Shown here piece by piece: positions 7,424 through 15,921 of a stretch of 64,000 nucleotides of DNA. Location: NCBI GenBank assembly GCA_016722945.1, contig JAEQMT010000064.1:1-64000 (forward strand). The letters run 5' to 3'. Numbering within the stretch: position 1 is the stretch's first letter; every line of letters begins with the position of its first letter. The notes beneath the pieces were generated by a model. The model saw nothing but the letters and a program-made list of their open reading frames with translations. It was not told the origin of the DNA and made no database searches. A program made the position numbers and the translations under genes. This DNA comes from Desulfofustis sp. PB-SRB1 (GTDB taxonomy: Bacteria > Desulfobacterota > Desulfobulbia > Desulfobulbales > Desulfocapsaceae).

Positions 7424-8344
7424 TTATACAGACTCGCCCGGATGATACCTGGCGTGGATCTCTTTGAGGTCGTTGATGGTGACCCTGGTGTAGATCTGGG
7501 TGGACTCCAGGGACGCATGGCCCAGCATCTCCTGGATATGACGGATGGGCGCTCCGTTTTTCAGCATATGGGTCGCACAGGTGTGACGGAAGGTATGGGT
7601 GGTCACGTTTTTTCTAATCTTTGCTTGGTGAGCCGCTTTTTTAACGACGGCCCAGACGGCGGTGGGCGTCATCTTCGTTCCCCAGCGATTGAGCACCAGA
7701 TACCCTGTTTCCTTTCCCCGGCTCATGGCCGGTCGGACCATGAGAAGATACTGCTTTATTATATCGCACACCCGTGAGCTTATCGGTACGACACGGTCTT
7801 TTGTTCCCTTGCCGGATCTGATCGTCAGATACCCATGCACGATATCGAGATCACCGGTCTTGACCGCTGCCATCTCAGCGGCCCTGATGCCGGTATCGTA
7901 GAGGATTTCCAGGATGATCCTGTTACGGTAGCCGTCAGGTGTCCGCATATCCGGGGCGGCCATGATCTTTGTTATCTCAACGTACTCCAGGATCACCTTT
8001 GGTAAGCGTTTCGGCTGCTTCGGCAACGTGATCGTCTTGCTGAGATCAGCGGTAAGATAATCCGTTGCATAGAGATACCGGGCAAAGCCGCGAACCGAAC
8101 AGAGATACTTTTCCCTGGTACTGACCGAGAGCTGCTTACCTTTGGCAGTCAGCCGGTAGGCAAGGTCTTCCTGGAACAGATGCAAGGCATTCCGGTTAAA
8201 CTGCACCAGCTCGGTTATCCCTTCATGTTCCAGAAAGAGAGCCATGGCATTCAAGGCGCCCCGGATGTTGCGGATCGTCAACGGTGAACGGTTCAGGATC
8301 TTCAGTTCCTCTAGATATCCCGGTATCAGTTCTCTGATCAGCAT
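7424..8344 (-). CDS. Tyrosine recombinase 2 (XerC/D-like), copy B
   Basis: 306 residues: a SAM-like core-binding domain (about 1-95) and a catalytic domain (about 115-300). All catalytic residues are visible: Arg154 (TGIRAAEM), Lys179 (SGKGTK), His250 and Arg253 (HTFRHTCATHML), His276 (LGHASLESTQ) and Tyr285. It cuts and joins DNA through a 3'-phosphotyrosine. Its ATG overlaps the end of recombinase 1 by 7 bases, so the two are coupled and probably act as a heteromeric pair, as XerC/XerD or Tn554 TnpA/TnpB do. Likely substrate: the RHS junction or the tail palindromes (inference). Confidence 0.92.
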   Translation of the reverse strand: MLIRELIPGYLEELKILNRSPLTIRNIRGALNAMALFLEHEGITELVQFNRNALHLFQEDLAYRLTAKGKQLSVSTREKYLCSVRGFARYLYATDYLTADLSKTITLPKQPKRLPKVILEYVEITKIMAAPDMRTPDGYRNRIILEILYDTGIRAAEMAAVKTGDLDIVHGYLTIRSGKGTKDRVVPISSRVCDIIKQYLLMVRPAMSRGKETGYLVLNRWGTKMTPTAVWAVVKKAAHQAKIRKNVTTHTFRHTCATHMLKNGAPIRHIQEMLGHASLESTQIYTRVTINDLKEIHARYHPGESV

Positions 8345-9237
8345 GGTGGATGCGTCCGGGTATGAGTTTCCTTGAGGTCGATTGGGTATACTCGGGTATA
8401 GATTTGGGTGGTCCGGATGTGTCGATGACCCAGCAGCTTCTGGACATAGCGGATATCAGCCCCTTGTTGGAGAAGATGGGTCGCACAGCTCCTCCTGAAG
8501 CTATGCGGTGAAGCGGTCTTTGTGATTCCGGCGGATTTTTTGTAGTGAAACAGTGATGTCCTGATACTGTTACCGGTCACCGGCCTGCCTTGATCGGTGA
8601 GAAAGAGCCGTCTTTGCTGCTTGTTCTTCTGGGCATACCGGGGCCGGATGTTTTTCAGATATTCTTTCAGATACGTGGCCGCATTGCTGCCGAGGGGAAC
8701 CACCCGCTGCCGGTTGCCCTTGCCTTTTCTGATATGCAGAACCTTATCTTTGAGATCAACGTCATGAACGGTGAGCTGCACCAGCTCATTGAGCCGTATC
8801 CCTGAAGAATACAGCGTTTCCATGATAGCCCTATCTCTGATCTGCATCCGTAACGAGAGGTTGGGCTGTTCCAGGAGCAGCCGCATTTCCGCAACCGTCA
8901 GCACCGGCGGCAATGTCCGGTTCTGGCGGTTGGTTTCCCGTATTTTCTCTGTCGGATCAAGTAGGAGCCGGTGAGTATCAAGCAGCCAGCCGAACAGCCG
9001 CTTTACCGGTCTGAGCCGCATTCCCTTGGTCTCTTCGGCAATAGCCATATCGGCTACCAGAAGCTGGTAGGTTCTGATCGTCTCATTGGTGACCTGCTTG
9101 AGATCCATCACCTCTATTTTCCTGAGATAGTCCAGAAAGTAACCGAGATAGACCGAGTAACATTCGATGGTTGAGGCGGCATAGCCACTGCTTTCCAGGT
9201 AGTTCTTGAACCTGATCTTTGCTGTATCGATATCCAT
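8338..9237 (-). CDS. Tyrosine recombinase 1 (XerC/D-like), copy B
   Basis: 299 residues from ATG 9237 (MDIDTAKIRF...), chosen because GGAGGG lies upstream and the core-binding domain starts at once; an in-frame ATG at 9288 would add 17 residues without a ribosome-binding site. Catalytic residues: Arg148 (SSGIRLNEL), Lys173 (KGKGNRQR), His245 and Arg248 (SPHSFRRSCATHLL), His271 (LLGHRHIRTTQ) and Tyr280. It forms an operon with recombinase 2 and follows the primase. Copy D differs by a few substitutions. Confidence 0.92.
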   Translation of the reverse strand: MDIDTAKIRFKNYLESSGYAASTIECYSVYLGYFLDYLRKIEVMDLKQVTNETIRTYQLLVADMAIAEETKGMRLRPVKRLFGWLLDTHRLLLDPTEKIRETNRQNRTLPPVLTVAEMRLLLEQPNLSLRMQIRDRAIMETLYSSGIRLNELVQLTVHDVDLKDKVLHIRKGKGNRQRVVPLGSNAATYLKEYLKNIRPRYAQKNKQQRRLFLTDQGRPVTGNSIRTSLFHYKKSAGITKTASPHSFRRSCATHLLQQGADIRYVQKLLGHRHIRTTQIYTRVYPIDLKETHTRTHPPC

Positions 9238-9538
<301 letters not shown>

Positions 9539-12283
9539 TTACCCTCGGGGTAACGCTTCATCTTCCCGGTTCATCAACGTTTCTATCTGCTCAACGCTGG
9601 TCAGGTTGAGGTAACACGTTTCTTGATGCTCCTCCCCCTGGCCCTGATAGTTGAGGATATAGCTGTACTCCTTGCCTCTGGAGCTGGTGCGGACACCGAT
9701 GTACTCCATTTCTTCAAGCTGCTTGATATGAGCCCTGATCTGCCAGTCACTCCAGCCGGTGTATTCCCGGATCATCCTCCGGGTGAAGAAGATTTCATCT
9801 ATGGGGGCGTTGTTCTGCTCCGCCTGTTCCTTTACCATTTCGTAGATCTTCGATAGCAAGGTCCTGGACGGTTTGACCAGTTCATCCATGGATTGACCGA
9901 GAACCACATTGGCAAGGCGGTTAGCTGTCTCAATGTCGGTAAGCGTGACTTCGATATATTCAACCGGCGTGCCGTCCACCTCCACGGTCTGTATCTCCCG
10001 CTGATACTGGTGCAGGAAGGCCACCGCCCGGATGAGGCCGAGGTATTTCTTGTGGTCCCGCCTGGCCCGGAGCGAGTGGCTGGGATAATTGAGATATTCG
10101 GCATACGGGTTGACCACCGCCAGGGGCATGAGCATTCGTTGCACCGCATGGTGCTTTCTGGTAACGGTGTGCTGCTTCTTTTCCCGGATCAGCCCGGCCA
10201 GCGTTTCCGCCTCCCGCTGCCGCTGATGGATGGCCCCGGTCATGGCGGCCGATTCATCGATGGTCAGAAAGATAAAGCGTGAGGCCGTCTCCTGGTCGAT
10301 CTCGGTGGCGGTGGTGGTGATCATCACGCAGACCGGGCCGTTTACCGTGTATTCCTCGGTCTTCATCCTGCCGTTGGCATCCTTGCCGGTGGCGGCCACG
10401 GTAATCTTCTTGGCCGACTGGATCGTTCTGATCGAGTAGGCGGCGCCGCCCATCCCTTCGGCCTCCTCGATGGCCAGGATCTTGTGCACCAACGAGTCTT
10501 CTTCTTTGTAGAACAGGGCCTGGTCGGTAACCCGGGTGTATTTGATATACTCTTCATCGGGGATCAGCGAGATGATGGCATCCTGCAGGGTGGATTTGCC
10601 GGCCGCGGAGCGGGACTGGATGAGCACCGATAAGGGCTCGGTCAGTTTCCTGGAAGTGGCGGCCAGGTACCCCACCAGCTTGTTGATCTTCTCACCGGTG
10701 ACGCCCAGGGTGTCGAAGTCGGTGAGCAGCGCCGCGAAGATATCGTCGCTTTTCAGAAAGGATAAGGCCAGCTCCTTATCCCCTGTGCTGATCTCGGTGT
10801 GCTGCTGCTCTTTCTTCTCCGGCCGCCACTGTTCCACCAACTGCAGCAGTTTGGCCAGGTCTTCCTTGATCAGCGCTTCCGGCTCGGCAAACAGATCGGC
10901 ACAGAGCTTGGCGAACCAGTGGCGGGATCTCGAAGAATACAGATCGATGGTAGTCAGCTCGAAGGGTTTTGATGATGAAACGTCCTCACTGACCTTGATG
11001 GTGGCTTTGAGCTGGGTATCGCCCCGCTGGATGCCTTTTACCTGGTAGTGCCGTGTGGCGTAGCCCACCGTGAAACCGTGTTCTTCCTGCTGGTATAGGG
11101 TTTGTTTACGCTTGTGCAGCGAATCTGACTGCTCCACCGATGCCGGGTTGGCCGCTTTGAGCAGCTGCTCGAACTCTTCGGGAGTGTGGCGGTTGAAGTA
11201 GATGGTGATATCCTTGTCCGGCAGCTCGACGGTGTAGACGGTTATTCCTTTCTTCTGTAACTGCTCCGCCGCCTGTGTGGCTCCGTTCTTGCCGACAGGG
11301 TCACTGTCAAAGCAGAGATACACCTCTGTTACCGCGCTGTTAAAGAGAACAAGATGATCCTCGGTTACCCCGTTAACCCCATAGGCGGGAATGACATTGG
11401 TAAAACCCTGGTCGTACAGGGTCACGGCATCGATAATCGATTCGGTAAGGATGATGGAAGCGCTTCGTGGTACCGCCTGGCGGTTGACGAGCCCGGAGCG
11501 TGAACCGGCCAGGTACAGGTGGCTGACCCCATGTGCCGGGTCGATGTTTCTGCCATAGAGATTGACGATTGCCCCATCTGTATCATAGATCGGAAAGACC
11601 ACGCAGTTGTAGAAGATTTCGTTGCCTTTGGCATTGAGGATGCCGAGCGTTTTCAGCGTCTTGATGACGGCCGGATCTTCGGGCAGGATCTTTTTCAGGC
11701 TGCCGTTCACAAAGCCCGTGCCGAAGTCGGTGCATGTCTGGTTGTTTGTAATCCCCCGGTTCTTGAGGTAGTCCAGGCCTCTCTGATCTTCAGTAAAGCT
11801 GTGCTGATAATACCCCACTACTCGGGCCAGTAACTTCTTCTCGGCCACACTCAGCACTTTCTTACCCGGTCTTTTCTGACTTCTGTCCTCTGTCTTCTGA
11901 ATTCTGTTCCCCCGAGCCAGCAGCTTTTTGTCGGCCACGCTGAGCCCTTTCTTTTTTTCTTTAACTGCTGCTTTTCTGTCTTCTGTCCTCTGACTTCTGA
12001 CTTCTGAGGGCGGTCTCTCAGCCAGCCGTCTGACAGCTTCTTTGAAATCGACTCCATGTATCAGCTCAACGAAGCGGATAACATCGCCGCCCGTCCCACA
12101 GCCAAAGCAGTTCCACAGGTTTTCCTTGGGATTGACGGTAAGTGATGGGGTGGTATCTTCATGGAAGGGGCAGAAGCCCCGGTAGTTCTCGCCGACCTGT
12201 TTCAGCTCAACGCCGCGGGCCTTCATGAAAGAAACCAGCTCAACGCCGTGTTTGATGGCCTCTATTTCGTCTTGACTGATCAT
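9539..12283 (-). CDS. CHC2-TOPRIM primase fused to AAA ATPase, copy B
   Basis: 914 residues. A CHC2 zinc finger occupies about 35-65 (Cys38, His41, Cys59, Cys62). A TOPRIM domain spans about 220-345, with Glu281 (ILTESIID) and Asp326/Asp328 (CFDSD), the DnaG-type primase centre. A P-loop ATPase follows, Walker A near 557-565 (SRSAAGKST), Walker B near 603-609 (LAIEEAE) and a TTTATEID...SRF sensor segment; a winged-helix region lies near 835-885 (TGWSDWQIRAHIKQLEEMEYIG). It probably makes primers and unwinds or loads at the element's origin. Two short basic strings (about 91-106 and 126-142, KTEDRSQK type) are encoded by heptamer minisatellite inside the gene. The ATG overlaps the DUF5659-like gene. 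Confidence 0.9.
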   Translation of the reverse strand: MISQDEIEAIKHGVELVSFMKARGVELKQVGENYRGFCPFHEDTTPSLTVNPKENLWNCFGCGTGGDVIRFVELIHGVDFKEAVRRLAERPPSEVRSQRTEDRKAAVKEKKKGLSVADKKLLARGNRIQKTEDRSQKRPGKKVLSVAEKKLLARVVGYYQHSFTEDQRGLDYLKNRGITNNQTCTDFGTGFVNGSLKKILPEDPAVIKTLKTLGILNAKGNEIFYNCVVFPIYDTDGAIVNLYGRNIDPAHGVSHLYLAGSRSGLVNRQAVPRSASIILTESIIDAVTLYDQGFTNVIPAYGVNGVTEDHLVLFNSAVTEVYLCFDSDPVGKNGATQAAEQLQKKGITVYTVELPDKDITIYFNRHTPEEFEQLLKAANPASVEQSDSLHKRKQTLYQQEEHGFTVGYATRHYQVKGIQRGDTQLKATIKVSEDVSSSKPFELTTIDLYSSRSRHWFAKLCADLFAEPEALIKEDLAKLLQLVEQWRPEKKEQQHTEISTGDKELALSFLKSDDIFAALLTDFDTLGVTGEKINKLVGYLAATSRKLTEPLSVLIQSRSAAGKSTLQDAIISLIPDEEYIKYTRVTDQALFYKEEDSLVHKILAIEEAEGMGGAAYSIRTIQSAKKITVAATGKDANGRMKTEEYTVNGPVCVMITTTATEIDQETASRFIFLTIDESAAMTGAIHQRQREAETLAGLIREKKQHTVTRKHHAVQRMLMPLAVVNPYAEYLNYPSHSLRARRDHKKYLGLIRAVAFLHQYQREIQTVEVDGTPVEYIEVTLTDIETANRLANVVLGQSMDELVKPSRTLLSKIYEMVKEQAEQNNAPIDEIFFTRRMIREYTGWSDWQIRAHIKQLEEMEYIGVRTSSRGKEYSYILNYQGQGEEHQETCYLNLTSVEQIETLMNREDEALPRG

Positions 12284-12536
12284 TGTTCTCTCTCCTCATA
12301 TCTCGCAGGTCAAACAGCATATCTCTGAGCAGGTTCAGTGATTCTCGTAGATGCACCGGGTTCACCAGGGCGGTGCCGCTTCGGTATTGCCGCTCCAACC
12401 CCTCCAGGTCGGCGCCGCTGATCTCAAAGGCGGCGATCCCTCTGGCCGCGTCCTTGATCCTGATGCCGCGCAGTGCCGCGCCCTTGCACAGGAAAAAGGC
12501 GCCGACATAGATGTCCGTGGTCTCGTAGGTGGCGAT
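12240..12536 (-). CDS. Small DUF5659-like protein, copy B
   Basis: 98 residues beginning (M)ATYETTDIYVGAFFLC from an apparent ATC start with a perfect AAGGAGGTGAT Shine-Dalgarno. Residues 1-45 carry the family-like core (GAALRGIRIKD, IAAFEISG) and the C-terminal part is an Arg-rich helix (LRESLNLLRDMLFDLRDMRR). The 3' end runs 44 bases into the primase gene, whereas copy A stops at TAATG; the change comes from two extra bases at the overlap. Function unknown; possibly a primase partner. Confidence 0.6.
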   Translation of the reverse strand: MATYETTDIYVGAFFLCKGAALRGIRIKDAARGIAAFEISGADLEGLERQYRSGTALVNPVHLRESLNLLRDMLFDLRDMRRENNDQSRRNRGHQTRR

Positions 12537-12575
12537 GGCTCATCACCTCCTTTGGGTCGCCATGATTGATTTTTT

Positions 12576-12679
12576 CCGGGAGATATGGGAGAAGAGCAGG
12601 ACGCTTCGGTATCTCGCCGGGGTCGTACCAGCCCGTCACCTTCGCTCTTGCCACAGACCGGAGGGTGACGGGTTTTTTT
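12576..12679 (-). promoter_or_regulatory. Leader stem-loop and terminator-like hairpin, copy B
   Basis: The stem-loop (12576-12620) is as in copy A but with GGGAGAAGAG in the loop; the GC hairpin (12632-12672) is followed by seven Ts on the plus strand. The region 12537-12819 between divergent genes otherwise holds no gene; an inverted repeat CATAAAGCA (12766-12774) / TGCTTTATG (12814-12822) flanks the XRE start and may be its operator. Confidence 0.5.
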
Positions 12680-12819
12680 CATAAAAAAATGAATAAAACA
12701 TCAATGATGCACAATATAGCATCCATGCCGGATAAGTGTCAAGCGTTAATGATCCATGAAGCACCCATAAAGCATTATTTTTCTCGAACATGTGGTGCAA
12801 TATGGCTATAACTTGCTTT

Positions 12820-13194
12820 ATGGAAAACAAAGAGAACCAAACCGAGGCAGGTTTCGCCGCAAGGCTCTTGTCCTTACGTAAACAGAAAAATCTTTCCCAG
12901 ACAGAATTGGGGAAGATTGTAGATGTCCATTATTCCCATATCGGACGTTATGAACGGGGGATATCTCGACCTGCAGCCGACACCTTAAAAAGAATGGCCG
13001 ATGCCCTCGGTGTTTCCAGTGATTACCTCATAGAGGGGACAACGGCGGATGCTGCGAAAGCGAAGTTTGAAGACAGAGAATTGCTTCTGCAATTCCAGGA
13101 AGTTGAAAAACTTGAAGAAGAGGACAAGCAAGTAGTCAAAAAACTGATAGATGCTTTTCTAACAAAAAAACACATTCAAGAATTGGCCCGGTAA
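12820..13194 (+). CDS. XRE-family regulator, copy B
   Basis: 124 residues from ATG 12820 (MENKENQTEAGF...). The helix-turn-helix is near 12-65 (LLSLRKQKNLSQTELGKIVDVHYSHIGRYERG), followed by ADTLKRMADALGVSSDYLIEG and a helical acidic C-terminus (EEEDKQVVKKLIDAFL). No Shine-Dalgarno precedes either 12820 or the upstream in-frame ATG 12790, so the start is uncertain and leaderless translation is possible. It is divergent from the primase operon and 19 bases before hicB; probably represses both directions. Confidence 0.85.
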   Translation: MENKENQTEAGFAARLLSLRKQKNLSQTELGKIVDVHYSHIGRYERGISRPAADTLKRMADALGVSSDYLIEGTTADAAKAKFEDRELLLQFQEVEKLEEEDKQVVKKLIDAFLTKKHIQELAR

Positions 13195-13213
13195 AAGGCT
13201 CAGGAGAACGCTT

Positions 13214-13444
13214 ATGGAGAGATTCATCAACATCCATGTCGAGAAATTGCCGGAAGGGGTGTACCTCGCCACTTCCGACGATGTCCCCGGACTGGTAGCC
13301 CAAGGGCGGACAGTTACTGAGACCATGGAAATTGCCCGCGATGTCGCCAGGAAACTTCTGGAAGCACAAGCAGAGAGGCGTACCAGCCCGTCACTACAGA
13401 TCGTTGGAGATGCTTTTGATTGCGCCCTGGTGGTAGGAGGGTGA
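13214..13444 (+). CDS. hicB: HicB-family antitoxin, copy B
   Basis: 76 residues with the partial RNase H-like HicB fold: INIHVEKLPEGVYLATSDDVPGLVAQGRTVTETMEIARDVARKLLE in two blocks. No C-terminal DNA-binding domain is present, so regulation may fall to the adjacent XRE gene. It would neutralise HicA by binding its active site. In this copy hicA directly downstream is destroyed by IS66, leaving an orphan antitoxin. Confidence 0.8.
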   Translation: MERFINIHVEKLPEGVYLATSDDVPGLVAQGRTVTETMEIARDVARKLLEAQAERRTSPSLQIVGDAFDCALVVGG

Positions 13445-13467
13445 ATGGGGCGTTTGGCAGGTTTTCG
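13445..13467 (+). pseudogene. hicA remnant cut by IS66
   Basis: Only the first 23 bases (MGRLAGF) remain, identical to the intact hicA at 19413, before the IS66 terminal repeat. Confidence 0.9.
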
Positions 13468-13479
13468 GTAAGCGCTTAA

Positions 13480-15075
13480 TTAAACACCCGTCACCCGATC
13501 ACCGATGTCGAGATCGGCGGGTTTTAGCTGACTGGGGAGCAGTGCTCGGTAATCATCTTCACTTGTTGCACACGGGATTTTTTCAAAGAGATAGCGAAGA
13601 TATTTGTAAGGCTCCAGGCCGTTGGCCTTGGCGGTTTCGATCAGGCTGAACAGATCACCACTGGCCTGAGCACCTTCGGGGGTGCCGGCAAACAACCAGT
13701 TCTTCCTGCCCAACACAAAGGGGCGGATCGCATTCTCGGCCCGGTTGTTGTCGGGGGTCATAGAGCCGTGATCGAGATACACCAGTAGCCGAGCCCATTG
13801 GCTCAATGCGTAGTTAACCGCCTTACCCAGCAAGCTCTTGGGAACCACCTGGGTTTTCTTTTTGGCCAACCATGCGTAAAATTCGGCAAAGATTTTCCTG
13901 GCTTTTTCTTGCCGTATTTTTACCAGCTCCTCTGCCGAGAGTTCGGCCTTCTTTGCCTCGGATTCAATCCGGTAGAGGGCGCCGATATAGTGCAACGCCA
14001 CATCGGCTCCGCCGGTCTTGGTCGCCGTCTTGCCTCGCGCTTTTTTGGCTTCATCGAACTTCCGCCTGACATGCGCCAGACATCCGCCATGGAGTACGTC
14101 CGGGTGGTGATCAAGATAGTCATATCCGACATAGCCATCGGTCTGCACCACCCCTTTGTACCCCTGTAACAATGCCTGGGCCACCGTGGATGAGCGGCTC
14201 GGTGCATAGCGATAGATAATTACCGGTTTATCCGGCGGCCCGCCACGGCATACCCACATGTACGACTTCGTGGTCGGCGAACGGTTCGGTTCGTCAAGCA
14301 CCTGCACCGTTGTTTCGTCTATGTTGATCAACGGGCCGGAACGAATTTCAGTATGTAACAGTGCCAGCACCGGCCCACAGGCGGTAGCCGCCTTTATCGC
14401 CCAGTTTCCCATGGTCGCCCGGCCAAGCTCCACGCCCAATCGGGCAAATTGCTTCTCCTGCCGGTAAAACGGCAGCGCATCACAGAACTTGGCAGTCAGT
14501 ATGTGGGCCAGTAAACCGGCGGTGGCAATACCTTTGGGAATAATCTGCTTCGGCGCCGGAGCAATCGTTACCGTCGCGTTCTTGGTCTCAATTCCTTCAC
14601 ACTGCCGGCATCCATACTTAGGCCGGACATGTCTGATTACCCGGATCACCGCCGGAATGATATCAAGCTTCTCACAGACATCTTCGCCGATCTTTGACAA
14701 GGGTGCACCACAGCCACACTGCTTGTCCGCTTCGTCTATATCGTGGACGAGCTCAACCCGGGGCAATTCCTCCGGCAAGGGTTTTCTTCCTCGCTTTGTA
14801 CGGGTGTGGGCGGGTACCTCGATGGTCTCGGGTTCTGGCTCGATCTCGGCGGGCTCCGGCATATCGAACAATGACAATTGCGGACTCTCATCATAGAGAG
14901 CAGGCTTCTCGCTCTTCTTGCCGAATAATTTGGCACGCAGAAGCCGAATCTCTTCCCGTAACAGATTATTCTCATGAGTGGAGCGCTCATGTTCCCGAAC
15001 CAAAGAATTGATCATCTCTGTGAGTTCGGCAACCGTCTCAGGCAGAGGTGTATGAGCAGTGTTAATCATGCTCAC
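13480..15075 (-). CDS. tnpC: IS66 transposase TnpC
   Basis: 531 residues, full length for the family. An N-terminal coiled coil/leucine-zipper (about 15-55), a Cys-rich zinc-binding segment (CGCGAPL and YGCRQCEG, about 120-165), and the DDE catalytic domain: Asp in INIDETTVQV, Asp in VVQTDGYVGYD, Glu in DNNRAENAIRPFVLGRKNW. It catalyses cutting and strand transfer of the element. Intact. Confidence 0.95.
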   Translation of the reverse strand: MSMINTAHTPLPETVAELTEMINSLVREHERSTHENNLLREEIRLLRAKLFGKKSEKPALYDESPQLSLFDMPEPAEIEPEPETIEVPAHTRTKRGRKPLPEELPRVELVHDIDEADKQCGCGAPLSKIGEDVCEKLDIIPAVIRVIRHVRPKYGCRQCEGIETKNATVTIAPAPKQIIPKGIATAGLLAHILTAKFCDALPFYRQEKQFARLGVELGRATMGNWAIKAATACGPVLALLHTEIRSGPLINIDETTVQVLDEPNRSPTTKSYMWVCRGGPPDKPVIIYRYAPSRSSTVAQALLQGYKGVVQTDGYVGYDYLDHHPDVLHGGCLAHVRRKFDEAKKARGKTATKTGGADVALHYIGALYRIESEAKKAELSAEELVKIRQEKARKIFAEFYAWLAKKKTQVVPKSLLGKAVNYALSQWARLLVYLDHGSMTPDNNRAENAIRPFVLGRKNWLFAGTPEGAQASGDLFSLIETAKANGLEPYKYLRYLFEKIPCATSEDDYRALLPSQLKPADLDIGDRVTGV

Positions 15076-15144
15076 ATACTACCACCATTGGGCAATTATT
15101 TCACGAATAAAATCAACATAATATCATATTTTTTGTGATGTTTT

Positions 15145-15495
15145 TTACGATACCGAGCCATACCCCAAGCGACCATGTGCCTGGCTCACATCAAGACCGC
15201 TGAGCAGCCAGCTCAACGCCCGTTCGCTCATCGCCATGACCTCCTCGCCGTCCTCGGGCCAGCGATAACAATCCTGTTCCAAGCGCTTCATCCACAGACA
15301 AAACCCACTGCCGTCCCAATACAAGATCTTCACCAGATCACGACGACGATTGCAAAATGCAAACAAGCTGCCACCAAACAGGTTCAGTTCGAACTGCTCT
15401 TCCACCAGCAGTGCCAACCCGTTGATCGATTTGCGCAGATCCGTAGCGCCCACCGCAACGTACACCATCGAGCCCTCGGGTGAGCCGGTCATCAT
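15145..15495 (-). CDS. tnpB: IS66 accessory protein TnpB
   Basis: 116 residues with the family signature YVAVGATDLRKSINGLALLV, then FAFCNRRRDLVKILYWDGSGFCLWMKRLE. It is required for IS66 transposition but has no known enzymatic activity. Its ATG overlaps the tnpA stop by 4 bases (ATGA), indicating coupled translation. Confidence 0.95.
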   Translation of the reverse strand: MMTGSPEGSMVYVAVGATDLRKSINGLALLVEEQFELNLFGGSLFAFCNRRRDLVKILYWDGSGFCLWMKRLEQDCYRWPEDGEEVMAMSERALSWLLSGLDVSQAHGRLGYGSVS

Positions 15496-15842
15496 CGCTG
15501 CTCCAGAATCCCGATCAATTCACGCAGGGTCGCCGGGCAAAAGTGTTGCTTTATGGTTATATGGAATCTCTCGTTACCGAGTATGACCCCCAGGCCTGAG
15601 TCGGGGTGCTCTGGTTGTGGTGAGATTGTCCGAGTACCGGTGCCGACCATTACCGGGTGAAAGCGTGCTTGGTCGTCCCCGCCTCTCTTGAGCCGGCTCC
15701 GCCAATAGCCAAAACTCGAGAGGGAAAGCTGGTGCTTGCGGCAGTACGCCTGCTGACTCAATCCTGATTGTTTCCAGCCTGCGATGTGATCACCCCAGTA
15801 GCTGCGTTTTGCATCTCTGCCGGATCGCTTGTTCTGCTCCAT
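15492..15842 (-). CDS. tnpA: IS66 accessory protein TnpA
   Basis: 116 residues from ATG 15842, selected because AAGGAGG lies five bases upstream. An N-terminal helix-turn-helix-like region (YWGDHIAGWKQSGLSQQAYCRKHQLS...FGYWRSRLK) is typical of the IS66 orfA protein that probably binds the ends. Confidence 0.92.
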   Translation of the reverse strand: MEQNKRSGRDAKRSYWGDHIAGWKQSGLSQQAYCRKHQLSLSSFGYWRSRLKRGGDDQARFHPVMVGTGTRTISPQPEHPDSGLGVILGNERFHITIKQHFCPATLRELIGILEQR

Positions 15843-15921
15843 ATGCGCCTCCTTGAAAAAGTTCAGCACAACAGAGCATGGGGGGAGGGATAAAAAAAGA
15901 AGGGGTTTGTTGAGCGCTTAC

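Larger units (their letters stand above)
13468..15921 (-). mobile_element. IS66-family insertion sequence
   Basis: Ends are inverted repeats of the IS66 type (GTAAGCGCTTAATTAAACAC on the left, the complement of GTAAGCGCTCAACAAACC on the right). It contains the standard tnpA-tnpB-tnpC set. The 8 bases beside each end differ (GGTTTTCG and ATATATTC), and the flanks belong to different genes (hicA of copy B, primase of copy C), so this is not a simple insertion with target duplication. Confidence 0.92.

Noticed and set aside
12424-12654. 76-residue minus-strand frame starting with ATG next to the strong Shine-Dalgarno
   Set aside because: Its product is Arg/His-rich without family resemblance, and copy A differs from copy B mostly at silent positions of the other frame, not this one.
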